A stretch of DNA of 9,720 nt from assembly GCA_028825345.1 (NCBI GenBank), contig JAPKAJ010000079.1, positions 1 to 9,720 of the forward strand. The letters run 5' to 3'. This DNA is from Arenicellales bacterium (GTDB taxonomy: Bacteria; Pseudomonadota; Gammaproteobacteria; Arenicellales; UBA868). Positions 1 to 6,408 of this stretch are shown here, one piece after another (within the stretch, counting starts at the first letter, position 1; each line of letters starts with the position of its first letter). Below the pieces are notes generated by a model, which was given only the letters and a program-made list of their open reading frames with translations, was not told the origin of the DNA and ran no database searches. A program made the translations under genes and the position numbers.

Positions 1-70
1 TGCCAAAAAGCAGCAACACGATCACCAGAACGATGAGTAACTGCCAAATACTGATGCCGCCCATTCCCAT
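1..70 (-). CDS. tatA: TatA, twin-arginine translocase pore subunit (N-terminal part, cut by window edge)
   Basis: Only the first 23 codons are in the window. They read MGMGGISIWQLLIVLVIVLL followed by LFG, the single N-terminal membrane helix typical of TatA: a short periplasmic start, the SIWQLLIV helix opening and the LFG that leads into the amphipathic helix. TatA oligomers form the passage through which TatBC exports folded proteins across the inner membrane. The start at 70 is supported by GGAG at 77-80, six bases upstream; a second ATG two codons in is less well placed. TatB and TatE share the fold, but TatB usually begins differently (MFDIGFSEL-like), so TatA is the better call. It lies 181 bases after hisE on the same strand. 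Linkage of hisE or hisI to tatABC is common in proteobacteria, so tatB and tatC probably follow outside the window. Confidence 0.85.
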   Translation of the reverse strand, partial: MGMGGISIWQLLIVLVIVLLLFG

Positions 71-251
71 AACTATCTCCTGTCCTACTCATTGCTGTCG
101 TGCAGAGCGGGGCAAACCCCTTACCGCACGCGGTGATTGCGACCTTACCCATTGGGGAAGGGCCGCCCGTCTTTCAATACATGATAACCGCTTTCAAAAA
201 GCCGTGGGAACTGTCTGATTTTTCAAGGCCGGTGGCCGGTCATCAGCAGTT
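71..251 (-). other. hisE-tatA intergenic region with imperfect hairpins
   Basis: This 181-base gap holds no gene I can support. On the minus strand it carries a promoter-like pair (separate entry) and two imperfect hairpins. One, at 99-130, has arms 124-130 and 99-105, an internal loop, then GGGG/CCCC (117-120 with 109-112) around a four-base loop. The other, at 143-161, has CCTT/AAGG and CCC/GGG pairs with one mismatch. Neither is followed by a T tract, so they look like leader-RNA structure rather than terminators. I see no convincing terminator just after the hisE stop; the GGCC-ACC-GGCC element there has only four pairs and no T run. Confidence 0.35.
181..210 (-). promoter_or_regulatory. 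Candidate sigma-70 promoter for tatA
   Basis: On the minus strand TTCCCA (205-210, four of six matches to TTGACA) is separated by 18 bases from TATCAT (181-186, five of six matches to TATAAT). A transcript would start near 174 and give tatA a leader of about 100 bases containing the hairpins described for this gap. Matches of this quality occur by chance, so this is a suggestion. Read-through from hisE is an alternative, because no terminator is obvious between them. Confidence 0.28.
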
Positions 252-557
252 TCAGTTGCCCCCCTCGGTGTAACGCTTTTCCAGTTCTGCAAAAACCTCG
301 GCGGGGTCGATCGAGCACCGCTGCGCTGCGACCATCGTGTGATACCACAGATCTGCCAGTTCTCCAATCAACGCAGCCCGATCGGTCGATTGGGCTGCCA
401 ATACCACCTCTAGCGCCTCTTCACCGACCTTGCGCAGCACCGCCTCTTTGGGGCCCTGTAACAATCGGGCAGTGTACGAATGCTGTGGATCAGCCGTTGC
501 ACGCATCGCAATACGTTGTGACAGGCGCTGGACAATATGCGCGTGGTGATCATCCAT
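252..557 (-). CDS. hisE: HisE, phosphoribosyl-ATP pyrophosphatase
   Basis: HisE hydrolyses phosphoribosyl-ATP to phosphoribosyl-AMP and pyrophosphate, the second step of histidine synthesis, in the cytoplasm. The 101-residue protein is all-alpha in character and has the family's metal-binding acidic pattern: KVGEEALEVVLAA near residues 43-55, then ELADLWYHTMV near 66-76. These match the MazG-like EExxE...D core. The length is normal for a stand-alone HisE. The ATG at 557 lies three bases after the hisI stop, so translation is probably coupled; no strong Shine-Dalgarno sequence is visible inside the end of hisI. In enteric bacteria HisI and HisE are fused into one polypeptide, whereas here a stop codon clearly separates them. 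It is the last his gene in the run. Confidence 0.93.
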   Translation of the reverse strand: MDDHHAHIVQRLSQRIAMRATADPQHSYTARLLQGPKEAVLRKVGEEALEVVLAAQSTDRAALIGELADLWYHTMVAAQRCSIDPAEVFAELEKRYTEGGN

Positions 558-560
558 CCG

Positions 561-956
561 TCAACTGCTCGCGTACATTTCGCCTGGATCCTTAAGGACC
601 GGGTCTATACTGTGCCAGCCATCCGCGTCCAGGCGCTGGTAAAAACAACTGGCGCGACCGGTATGGCAGGCGATGCCGCCGATCTGCTCGATCTGCAGGA
701 GGATAACGTCGTTGTCACAGTCCAGACGGATCTCCCTGATCGCCTGCACGTTGCCGGATTCCTCTCCCTTGCGCCAGAGCTTGCTGCGCGAGCGTGACCA
801 GTAGACGCCCCGGTGCGTTAGTGCGGTTTCCCGCAGTGCATCGCGGTTCATCCAGGCAACCATCAGTACGCGCCCCGTGCCTTCTTCCTGGGCGATGGCC
901 GGAACCAACCCATCGGCGGTCCATTTCACCGTATCGAGCCAGCTGTCATTATTCAT
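561..956 (-). CDS. hisI: HisI, phosphoribosyl-AMP cyclohydrolase
   Basis: HisI opens the adenine ring of phosphoribosyl-AMP, the third step of the pathway, and is a zinc and magnesium enzyme. The 131-residue protein shows the family signatures: YWSRSRSKLWRKGEESGN (residues 52-69), then RLDCDNDVILLQIEQ with the Mg-binding Asp79, Asp81 and Asp83 and the zinc Cys80, then CHTGRASCF with Cys97 and Cys104. The start at 956 is chosen over an ATG eight codons further out for two reasons. It overlaps the hisF stop as ATGA, the usual coupled arrangement, and GAGGTG lies eight bases upstream, one of the better ribosome binding sites in this window. The protein ends just before hisE and is not fused to it. 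Confidence 0.95.
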   Translation of the reverse strand: MNNDSWLDTVKWTADGLVPAIAQEEGTGRVLMVAWMNRDALRETALTHRGVYWSRSRSKLWRKGEESGNVQAIREIRLDCDNDVILLQIEQIGGIACHTGRASCFYQRLDADGWHSIDPVLKDPGEMYASS

Positions 957-1714
957 TGCATATTCACCTCTATTCCACACGCAGCCATGTGTTCCTTGGC
1001 TTGGCGGATTGTGTACTGGCCAAAATGAAAGATGCTGGCAGCAAGCACGGCATCGGCGCCACCTTCCTGGACGCCGCGGGCCAGGTGGCTCAGCTCGCCG
1101 ACCCCACCAGATGCAATGACCGGCACCGATACGGCACTGCTGACCGCCCGAGTCAATGCCAGATCGAAGCCATCGCGGGTACCGTCGCGATCCATGCTGG
1201 TCAGCAGGATCTCGCCAGCGCCGCGTTCAGCCATCTGTAGCGCCCAATCTACAGCGTCCAACCCCGTAGCGTTGCGCCCCCCATGCGTAAAAACTTCCCA
1301 GTGATCATCACAGCGTTTGGCATCAATCGCCACCACAATACACTGCGCGCCAAAATGCCGGCTGGCCTCGCTGACAAACTGCGGCCGATTCACTGCGGCG
1401 GTATTGATTGAGACCTTATCGGCCCCGGCATGCAGCATGCGATGAATGTCTGCCACCTCACGGATACCTCCACCGACGGTCAGCGGGATAAACACCTGGG
1501 CCGCGACTTCACGCACCACCTCGACCATGGTATCGCGAGCACTGGAGCTGGCTGTGATATCCAAAAAGGTGATCTCATCGGCCATCTGTTCGTCGTAGCG
1601 GCGCGCGACCTCTACCGGATCACCCGCATCACGGATATCGACAAAACGAACCCCCTTGACTACCCGCCCTTCATCTACATCCAGGCAAGGGATGATTCGT
1701 TTTGCCAGTCCCAA
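953..1714 (-). CDS. hisF: HisF, cyclase subunit of imidazole glycerol phosphate synthase
   Basis: HisF is the (beta/alpha)8-barrel partner of HisH. It uses ammonia channelled from HisH to convert PRFAR to imidazole glycerol phosphate and AICAR. The 253-residue protein begins MGLAKRIIPCLDVDEGRVVK, with the catalytic Asp12 in CLDVD and the second catalytic Asp131 in VVAIDAKR. Phosphate-binding glycine loops are TVGGGIR (79-85) and VIASGGVGEL. The length is standard. The start codon is TTG at 1714, two bases after the hisA stop. I accept it because the family N-terminus (LAKRIIPCLDV) begins at exactly this point and there is no ATG between it and the hisA stop. No Shine-Dalgarno sequence is visible, so initiation probably depends on ribosomes finishing hisA. 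Confidence 0.95.
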   Translation of the reverse strand: MGLAKRIIPCLDVDEGRVVKGVRFVDIRDAGDPVEVARRYDEQMADEITFLDITASSSARDTMVEVVREVAAQVFIPLTVGGGIREVADIHRMLHAGADKVSINTAAVNRPQFVSEASRHFGAQCIVVAIDAKRCDDHWEVFTHGGRNATGLDAVDWALQMAERGAGEILLTSMDRDGTRDGFDLALTRAVSSAVSVPVIASGGVGELSHLARGVQEGGADAVLAASIFHFGQYTIRQAKEHMAACGIEVNMQ

Positions 1715-1716
1715 AA

Positions 1717-2463
1717 TCAGTCGCCGGGGGCGTTCGCAGCTGAAGCGATTTTCTGGCCCTCGCGAAAATCCAGAGTCCCCTCATAGATCGCACGGCCAGT
1801 GATCGCGGCCTCAATTCCTGAATCCTGAACCGCGACCAGTCGATGAATGTCATCAAGATCGCGGACACCGCCCGAGGCGATTACCGGTATCCGGATAGAT
1901 TCGGCCAGTTGTGCGGTAGCCTCAATATTGACACCACTTAACATCCCGTCCCGCTCAATATCGGTATAGACAATGGCGACGACGCCATCGTTCTCAAAGT
2001 GTTGCGCCATATCGATCACATCATGTCCAGAAAGCTTGGACCAGCCATCAGTCGCAATCAAGCCTTCACGCGCATCCAGGCCGACAATCACATGACCTGG
2101 GAACTCGGCACACAGATCGCTGACAAAATGGGGTTCGTTCACCGCGCGGGTGCCGATAATGACGAACTGCACCCCGGCATCGAGATAGGCTTGGACGGTA
2201 TCTTCATCACGAATGCCCCCGCCCACCTGTAACGGAACGTCGGGGTAACGCTCAGCGATAGCACGAATGACAGCCGCGTTCACCGGGGTGCCGGCCACCG
2301 CGCCATCAAGATCCACGATGTGCAGACGTTGCGCCCCTTGCTCTACCCAGCGCGTTGCGGCACTCATCGGATCCGAATCAAACAGCGTTTCGTCCGCCAT
2401 GTTGCCTTGGCGAAGGCGCACACAACGACCATCCTTGATATCAATGGCGGGAATCAACAACAT
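1717..2463 (-). CDS. hisA: HisA, ProFAR isomerase
   Basis: HisA opens the ring of ProFAR by an Amadori rearrangement to give PRFAR, the substrate of HisFH. It is a 248-residue (beta/alpha)8 barrel related to HisF. The N-terminus MLLIPAIDIKDGRCVRLRQG is diagnostic and carries catalytic Asp8; the second catalytic residue is Asp130 in IVGLDAREG. Phosphate loops are VGGGIRD (80-86) and IASGGVRDLDD. Length and both half-barrel repeats are intact. The ATG at 2463 matches the conserved family start exactly, but the bases before it (GACTTTTTGTGTC) contain no Shine-Dalgarno match. It follows an unusually long 136-base gap after hisH and is followed by hisF after two bases. Confidence 0.96.
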   Translation of the reverse strand: MLLIPAIDIKDGRCVRLRQGNMADETLFDSDPMSAATRWVEQGAQRLHIVDLDGAVAGTPVNAAVIRAIAERYPDVPLQVGGGIRDEDTVQAYLDAGVQFVIIGTRAVNEPHFVSDLCAEFPGHVIVGLDAREGLIATDGWSKLSGHDVIDMAQHFENDGVVAIVYTDIERDGMLSGVNIEATAQLAESIRIPVIASGGVRDLDDIHRLVAVQDSGIEAAITGRAIYEGTLDFREGQKIASAANAPGD

Positions 2464-2506
2464 GACACAAAAAGTCGGGTTTTACGGAATCGGTATCAGC
2501 AGGCAT
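2441..2506 (-). other. Possible 21-codon upstream ORF overlapping the hisA start
   Basis: An ATG at 2506-2504 opens a 21-residue reading frame that begins MPADTDSVKPDF and ends with a TGA at 2443-2441, inside the first codons of hisA and out of frame with it. Translation that stopped there could feed ribosomes back to the hisA ATG, which lacks its own Shine-Dalgarno sequence. An AGGGG lies 12 bases upstream of the small ORF, farther than ideal. The peptide has only two histidines, not in a run, so it is not a classical histidine attenuator leader. A frame of this length can easily occur by chance. Confidence 0.15.
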
Positions 2507-2599
2507 TGGCAACGCGAACCCCTGCTCGGGTTTTTAGGGCAAAGCGTATTTTATCGCAATTGCAAAGCTCTGGCTGACCCCCCTTTATCTAATCCAGGA
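2464..2599 (-). promoter_or_regulatory. hisH-hisA gap: extended -10 promoter candidate and alternative hairpins
   Basis: This 136-base gap interrupts an otherwise compact gene run. On the minus strand TGCGATAAAAT (2558-2548) resembles an extended -10 element; I see no good -35. Downstream are two short hairpins that cannot form together. AACCC (2532-2528) can pair with GGGTT (2521-2517). AGCAGG (2526-2521), which sits in the first loop, can pair with CCTGCT (2503-2498). The first element on the plus strand ends in TTTTT and could act as a weak antisense terminator. Possible roles are an internal promoter for hisAFIE or RNA control of hisA. The pairings are short and unproven. Confidence 0.28.
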
Positions 2600-3247
2600 T
2601 CAGCGCTCAACCTCCCCGTTCCACAATACAAAATTCTCCAATAATTGAAGCCCCTGATGATGGCTTTTTTCAGGATGAAACTGCACGGCGAATACGTTCT
2701 CGCGTGCCACCGCCGAGGTGAACCGTACGCCGTACTCGGTCGTTCCTGCGATATCGACTGGCTCAGCCGCATCGACATAGTAGCTATGCACAAAATAGAA
2801 CCGGACGTCCTGGTTAATGCCCTGCCACAGCGGATGCAAGCAACACTGCGCCACATTGTTCCACCCCATGTGAGGGACTTTCAACGCGGGGCCGGCATTA
2901 TCGCTGACTGGGGTAAACCGGCGCACAGCGCCTGGCAAAACACCCAGACCTGTCGTGCCACCATCTTCATCGCTGTGATCAAACAGTGCCTGCAGTCCCA
3001 GGCAAATACCCAACACCGGACGGGATTCAATGGCACCGGCAATCACATCGCGCAAACCAGCGCCGCTCAACGCATCCAGCCAGGATCCTATGGCACCCTG
3101 CCCGGGCAGAACCACATGAGTGGCGTCAGTGATGCGAGCGTGTTCTGCGGTAACCGAAACCCTGGCACCGGGGGCAACTTTTTCAAGCGCCTTGGCTACC
3201 GAATGTAGATTGCCGGTGCCAAGATCGACAACCGCGATGCGCTGCAT
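2600..3247 (-). CDS. hisH: HisH, glutaminase subunit of imidazole glycerol phosphate synthase
   Basis: HisH is a class I glutamine amidotransferase that releases ammonia from glutamine and passes it through the HisF barrel. The 215-residue protein shows the full triad: the nucleophile Cys82 in GICLGLQ, then His191 and Glu193 in AVQFHPEKS. The oxyanion strand is LPGQGAIG (47-54), and VPHMGWN (124-130) is also typical. The start at 3247 overlaps the hisB stop by one base (TAATG), with AGGG just upstream in the end of hisB, so the two are probably translationally coupled. It pairs functionally with hisF, which lies two genes downstream with hisA between them. Confidence 0.96.
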   Translation of the reverse strand: MQRIAVVDLGTGNLHSVAKALEKVAPGARVSVTAEHARITDATHVVLPGQGAIGSWLDALSGAGLRDVIAGAIESRPVLGICLGLQALFDHSDEDGGTTGLGVLPGAVRRFTPVSDNAGPALKVPHMGWNNVAQCCLHPLWQGINQDVRFYFVHSYYVDAAEPVDIAGTTEYGVRFTSAVARENVFAVQFHPEKSHHQGLQLLENFVLWNGEVER

Positions 3248-3846
3248 TAACCCTGCAAAGAACCCTTAGTGGACGGCACTGTATCGCCCTGACGCTCATC
3301 ATGGGCAAGCGCCATCCGCAGCGCGCGGCCAAAGGCCTTGAACACCGTTTCAGCTACGTGGTGGGTGTTGCGCCCCCGTAAGGCATCAATATGCACAGTG
3401 ACCTGGGCGTGATTGCAAAAACCCTGAAAGAACTCGCCCAGCAGATCCACATCAAAATCCCCAACCCGGGCACGCGGCCAGTCAACCAGAAACTCAAGGC
3501 CCGGTCGACCGGAGAAATCAATCACTGCCCGGCTCAAGGCTTCGTCCAAGGGTACATAGGCGTGACCGTAGCGGTTGATACCACGGGGCTCCCCGAGAGC
3601 CTGCGCGATTGCCTGTCCCAGTGTGATGCCGACGTCTTCGACCGTGTGGTGGGCATCAATTTCGAGATCACCGCTGGCCTTAATGTCGAGATCAATCAGG
3701 CCATGGCGAGCTACCTGATCGAGCATATGATCAAAAAAAGGCAAGCCCGTTTGGACCGTGCTGGCGCCAGTTCCATCTAGATCGACTGATACGCTGATTT
3801 GAGTCTCGCGGGTTTCGCGATGAATTTGGGCGGTACGCGATGACAT
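3247..3846 (-). CDS. hisB: HisB, imidazoleglycerol-phosphate dehydratase (monofunctional)
   Basis: HisB removes water from imidazole glycerol phosphate to give imidazole acetol phosphate, using two manganese ions. The 199-residue protein has the two duplicated metal motifs: FFDHMLDQVARHG (37-49) with HHTVED (66-71), and NHAQ (145-148) with THHVAE (161-166). Its size and N-terminus show the dehydratase domain only. The phosphatase domain fused in enteric bacteria is missing, so histidinol-phosphate phosphatase must be encoded elsewhere. The ATG at 3846 fits the family start (RTAQIHRETRETQISV) but has no clear Shine-Dalgarno sequence. It lies 88 bases after hisC behind a promoter candidate and a strong hairpin, and overlaps hisH by one base, so hisB may begin a separately transcribed block. 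Confidence 0.96.
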   Translation of the reverse strand: MSSRTAQIHRETRETQISVSVDLDGTGASTVQTGLPFFDHMLDQVARHGLIDLDIKASGDLEIDAHHTVEDVGITLGQAIAQALGEPRGINRYGHAYVPLDEALSRAVIDFSGRPGLEFLVDWPRARVGDFDVDLLGEFFQGFCNHAQVTVHIDALRGRNTHHVAETVFKAFGRALRMALAHDERQGDTVPSTKGSLQG

Positions 3847-3897
3847 TATGCTAATACCAAAAAGAGCAAAGGGTGGGGAATAGGCCGTCGTGGCACT

Positions 3898-3926
3898 ATT
3901 TTAGCAAAACACCCGGGTACGCCCAA
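3898..3926 (-). promoter_or_regulatory. Candidate sigma-70 promoter for hisB
   Basis: On the minus strand TTGGGC (3921-3926) and TAAAAT (3898-3903, five of six matches to TATAAT) are 17 bases apart, the optimal spacing. TGC directly before the -10 gives an extended -10 element, which can offset the weak -35 (three of six). The start point would be near 3891, leaving a leader of about 45 bases before hisB. The promoter is interleaved with the twin ACCCGGGT palindromes: one copy lies in the spacer and the other just upstream of the -35. That suggests either regulation or a terminator-promoter junction. Confidence 0.42.
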
Positions 3927-3935
3927 AACCCGGGT
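3904..3935 (-). terminator. Terminator-like hairpin of twin ACCCGGGT octamers after hisC
   Basis: The octamer ACCCGGGT, itself a perfect palindrome, occurs at 3928-3935 and 3911-3918. The two copies can pair into a perfect eight-base GC-rich stem with a nine-base loop. Read with hisC, the stem begins at the first base pair inside the stop codon and is followed by GTTTTGC. The T tract is short, so termination may be partial. The same repeats could instead be operator sites for a DNA-binding protein, since they bracket the promoter candidate for hisB. Confidence 0.4.
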
Positions 3936-5026
3936 CACCCGTCATCATTTAACGACGCCGCCAAAGCGTCCAGAAACACACGGTTCTGTGACGCCGTGCT
4001 GACGGTTACCCGAAGACAATCGCTCAGCGCATCGTGGGCGCCGTGAAGGTTTTTTACCAGAACGCCGCTCTGGCGAAGCGACTCAAAAACGAGATTGCCT
4101 TTAGCTGTGGGTAAGCGAAAGAGCACAAAATTAGCCTTGCTGGGATAAGCCGTAACCCCAGGCATCGCACCCAGCGCTTTATGCAGGCTCTCCCGGGCGT
4201 GACAGATTGCCTGGGCTTTGTCTTCAAACCAGTTCAGATGTTCCAGCGCAAACCCGGCAGTTATCTGGGTCAGTGTGCTGATGTTATAGGGCAAGCGCAC
4301 CTTGTTAATCTCGTCCACCAGCGCTTTTGGGCCTGCCAAAAAACCCAGGCGCAGCGCGGCGAGGCCCAGTTTTGAGAACGTGCGCATGACCAGCACGTTA
4401 TCCAACGCGCCAGCGCGGTCCATAAAAGATTCACCACAAAAAGCGTGATAGGCCTCATCGACCAGCACAATGCCACTACTGGCGCGGGCTACCTTCTCGA
4501 TCAGCGCGGGATCACAGGAATTGCCAGTGGGGTTATTGGGGTATGCTAAAAACACACAACATGGATCATGCTGATCGATTGCGCTCAATAGCGCATCACC
4601 ATCCACGCTGAAATCCGAATGGCGGGGCACATCCACATAATCACAGCCGGTGATTTTGGCGATGACCTGGTACATCGAGAAGCTTGGCTCCGGTGCCAGC
4701 ATGACCCGCCCGGGCCCACCTACGGCCAAAGCCACCATCTGGATAAGCTCGTCTGAACCGTTACCCAGCAACAGCGACGCCTTATCCGGTACTGAGAAAC
4801 ACTTGGTTAAGGTATTGATCAGAGCCTCAGCAGCGGGATCGGGGTAACGGTTGAGCGGCACGGCTGCCAGCCGTTCCAACCAGGCGTCCCGCAAACCTTC
4901 ATCCCAAACGTAGGGGTTTTCCATGGCGTCCAGTTTGATGAGGCCCTGAGCACTGGCGACCTGATAGGCCTTCAACTCGCGAATTCGAGAAGGTATCCAA
5001 CGCTGACAGACTGGATTTTCAGACAT
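3935..5026 (-). CDS. hisC: HisC, histidinol-phosphate aminotransferase
   Basis: HisC transfers the amino group of glutamate to imidazole acetol phosphate, giving histidinol phosphate. It is a PLP-dependent fold type I enzyme. In the 363-residue protein the PLP lysine is Lys219 in RTFSKLGLAALRLGF, with Arg226 beyond it. Asn165 lies in YPNNPTG, Asp190 in VDEAYHAF, and LLGNGSDELI (86-95) forms the phosphate-binding region. The start at 5026 makes an eight-base overlap with hisD (ATGTCTGA). An ATG 16 codons further out would overlap by 56 bases and add a tail not expected in the family. GGTGA lies very close to the chosen ATG. Several HisC paralogues and aromatic aminotransferases look similar, but its place among the his genes settles the assignment. 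Confidence 0.94.
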   Translation of the reverse strand: MSENPVCQRWIPSRIRELKAYQVASAQGLIKLDAMENPYVWDEGLRDAWLERLAAVPLNRYPDPAAEALINTLTKCFSVPDKASLLLGNGSDELIQMVALAVGGPGRVMLAPEPSFSMYQVIAKITGCDYVDVPRHSDFSVDGDALLSAIDQHDPCCVFLAYPNNPTGNSCDPALIEKVARASSGIVLVDEAYHAFCGESFMDRAGALDNVLVMRTFSKLGLAALRLGFLAGPKALVDEINKVRLPYNISTLTQITAGFALEHLNWFEDKAQAICHARESLHKALGAMPGVTAYPSKANFVLFRLPTAKGNLVFESLRQSGVLVKNLHGAHDALSDCLRVTVSTASQNRVFLDALAASLNDDG

Positions 5027-6332
5027 CTTCACCAGACCCTGTAGATTGGCCACGGTACTCGGCTGATCGAGCATGTGCCGTCAGTTTCTCGGCACGGGCC
5101 AAAGCGGATGCGACGGGTGATAATGCCGCTGCACCTGCTGGTGAGCAATGAATCACGCTCGAGCGCTTCTGAAAATCATAGACCCCAAGAGGGGAGCTGA
5201 ATCGTGCCGTACCGGCAGTAGGCAGTACGTGGTTTGGGCCAGCGCAGTAATCACCGAGTGACTCGCCGCTATGGTAGCCACAGAAAATCGCCCCGGCGTG
5301 GCGCACTTGCTCGAGCAATGGCTGCGGGTCCGCCACCATCAGTTCCAGATGTTCTGGTGCAATGCGATTTGCCAGGTTAATAGCCTCGCCAATGGAAGCG
5401 ACCTCGATCAAGGCGCCCTGGCCCGCCAGGGATTTTTCAATAATCGTCCGGCGTTCCATACCGCTTAACAGGCGGGATATCGCCTTTTCGACCCGCTCTA
5501 ACATCCGCCTATCTAAAAAAATTGCAATAGCCTGGGCCTGTTCGTCGTGTTCCGCCTGGGCAAAAAGATCCATCGCCACCCAGTCGGGATCAGCACCGGC
5601 ATCACAAATCACCACGACCTCTGAGGGTCCAGCGATCATATCGATGCCTACGTCACCAAATACCTGCTTTTTTGCCGCGGCAACATAGATATTCCCGGGG
5701 CCCACAATCTTGTCGACCCGAGGCACGGTGTGCGTGCCGTAAGCCAGCGCCGCAATTGCCTGAGCGCCGCCGATGCGAAACAACCGATCCACACCCGCGA
5801 GGCGTGCACTCGCCAATACAGCCGGACTGATCTCACCACCGGGTGTGGGCACAACCATGATGAGTTCCCCAACACCGGCAACCTGCGCCGGGATCGCATT
5901 CATCAACACCGAGGAGGGATAAGCCGCTTTACCACCAGGCACGTACAAACCCACCCGATCCAGCGCCGTGATCTGCTGACCCAGTCGTGTACCGTCGGCT
6001 TGTTCAAACTGCCATGACGATTCCCGCTGATGCTCATGAAACTCCCTGATTCTTTCAGCTGCGGTTTCCAGGGCTTTTCGCAACTCAGGATCCAGTGACT
6101 CACTGGCCAAGCGCCACTGATCAGAAGGTATTTCAAGCTGTTCGGCGCTATCCAGTTTCAGTGCATCGAAACGCTCGGTCAGGGCCAACAGCGCCTGATC
6201 ACCCTCGTGACGCACAGAGCTGATTATGTCCCGAACCGCCTCATCCACCGACACATCAAAGGACTGGGCCCGGTCCAACAGGGCCTCAAGTGCCGCATCA
6301 AAGCCGGGTGTGTTAGCGTCTAATATCCTCAC
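5019..6332 (-). CDS. hisD: HisD, histidinol dehydrogenase
   Basis: HisD carries out the last two steps, oxidising L-histidinol through histidinal to histidine with two NAD+, and is a zinc enzyme that works as a dimer. The 437-residue protein has all the key residues: zinc ligands Gln259 and His262 (FAQAEHD), Asp361 (GESLGDYCAGPNHVLPT) and His420 (LTAHARS), and the catalytic pair Glu327-His328 (APEHLEL). The nucleotide and substrate region VGLYVPGGKAAYPSSVLMN (127-145) is also typical. The start is GTG at 6332, which fits the family N-terminus (RILDANTPGFDAAL). There is no strong Shine-Dalgarno sequence, although AGTGAAG is close by. hisC overlaps its end by eight bases. Upstream lies a 76-base gap to murA where hisG would be expected. 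Confidence 0.96.
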   Translation of the reverse strand: MRILDANTPGFDAALEALLDRAQSFDVSVDEAVRDIISSVRHEGDQALLALTERFDALKLDSAEQLEIPSDQWRLASESLDPELRKALETAAERIREFHEHQRESSWQFEQADGTRLGQQITALDRVGLYVPGGKAAYPSSVLMNAIPAQVAGVGELIMVVPTPGGEISPAVLASARLAGVDRLFRIGGAQAIAALAYGTHTVPRVDKIVGPGNIYVAAAKKQVFGDVGIDMIAGPSEVVVICDAGADPDWVAMDLFAQAEHDEQAQAIAIFLDRRMLERVEKAISRLLSGMERRTIIEKSLAGQGALIEVASIGEAINLANRIAPEHLELMVADPQPLLEQVRHAGAIFCGYHSGESLGDYCAGPNHVLPTAGTARFSSPLGVYDFQKRSSVIHCSPAGAAALSPVASALARAEKLTAHARSAEYRGQSTGSGEDV

Positions 6333-6408
6333 GCTTCACTGAAGCCCAGAGTTTGCGATTGGTAGCTGTGTATCAGATGCTGACATGACGAGATGGCGCT
6401 ACCCTGCG
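6333..6408 (-). other. murA-hisD gap in the usual hisG position, with a 16-codon mini-ORF
   Basis: Relatives with this gene order normally have hisG here, but only 76 bases separate murA from hisD. Inside, an ATG at 6386-6384 opens MSASDTQLPIANSGLQ and stops at 6338-6336, three bases before the hisD GTG and in the same frame. The TQLPIA part resembles the usual HisG opening (QLTIALSKGRI), so this may be a remnant of a deleted hisG. The resemblance is only about five residues. No promoter, terminator or Shine-Dalgarno sequence stands out. The mini-ORF could also be a short coupled leader for hisD, or mean nothing. Confidence 0.25.

Noticed and set aside
33..218. Plus-strand open frame of 61 codons over the tatA start and hisE-tatA gap
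   Set aside because: It overlaps the clearly recognisable TatA N-terminus, and the peptide looks like random coding (Cys, His and Arg rich) with no family signal.
222..250. Terminator directly after hisE
   Set aside because: The GGCC-ACC-GGCC element has only a four-base stem and is followed by TTGAAAAATC rather than a T run on the minus strand.
252..956. hisI and hisE as one frameshifted bifunctional gene
   Set aside because: The hisI frame ends at a clear stop with a normal C-terminus, and hisE starts three bases later with its own ATG. Separate genes are common outside enteric bacteria.
794..1240. Plus-strand open frame opposite hisI and hisF (148 codons)
   Set aside because: It spans two conserved minus-strand genes and has no recognisable domain. 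Both genes on the other strand have all their catalytic residues.
2645..3208. Long open frame on the plus strand opposite hisH (187 codons)
   Set aside because: It is fully antisense to a gene with an intact catalytic triad, shows no recognisable domain and has no ribosome site of note. It is best explained as a shadow of hisH codon use.
3391..3780. Plus-strand open frame opposite hisB (129 codons)
   Set aside because: It is antisense to a clear HisB with both metal motifs. The peptide has no recognisable motif, so it was rejected as a shadow.
6333..6408. Histidine attenuator leader peptide before hisD
   Set aside because: Enteric his operons have a leader with a run of His codons and a terminator. 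This gap has no run of CAT or CAC codons and no terminator hairpin.
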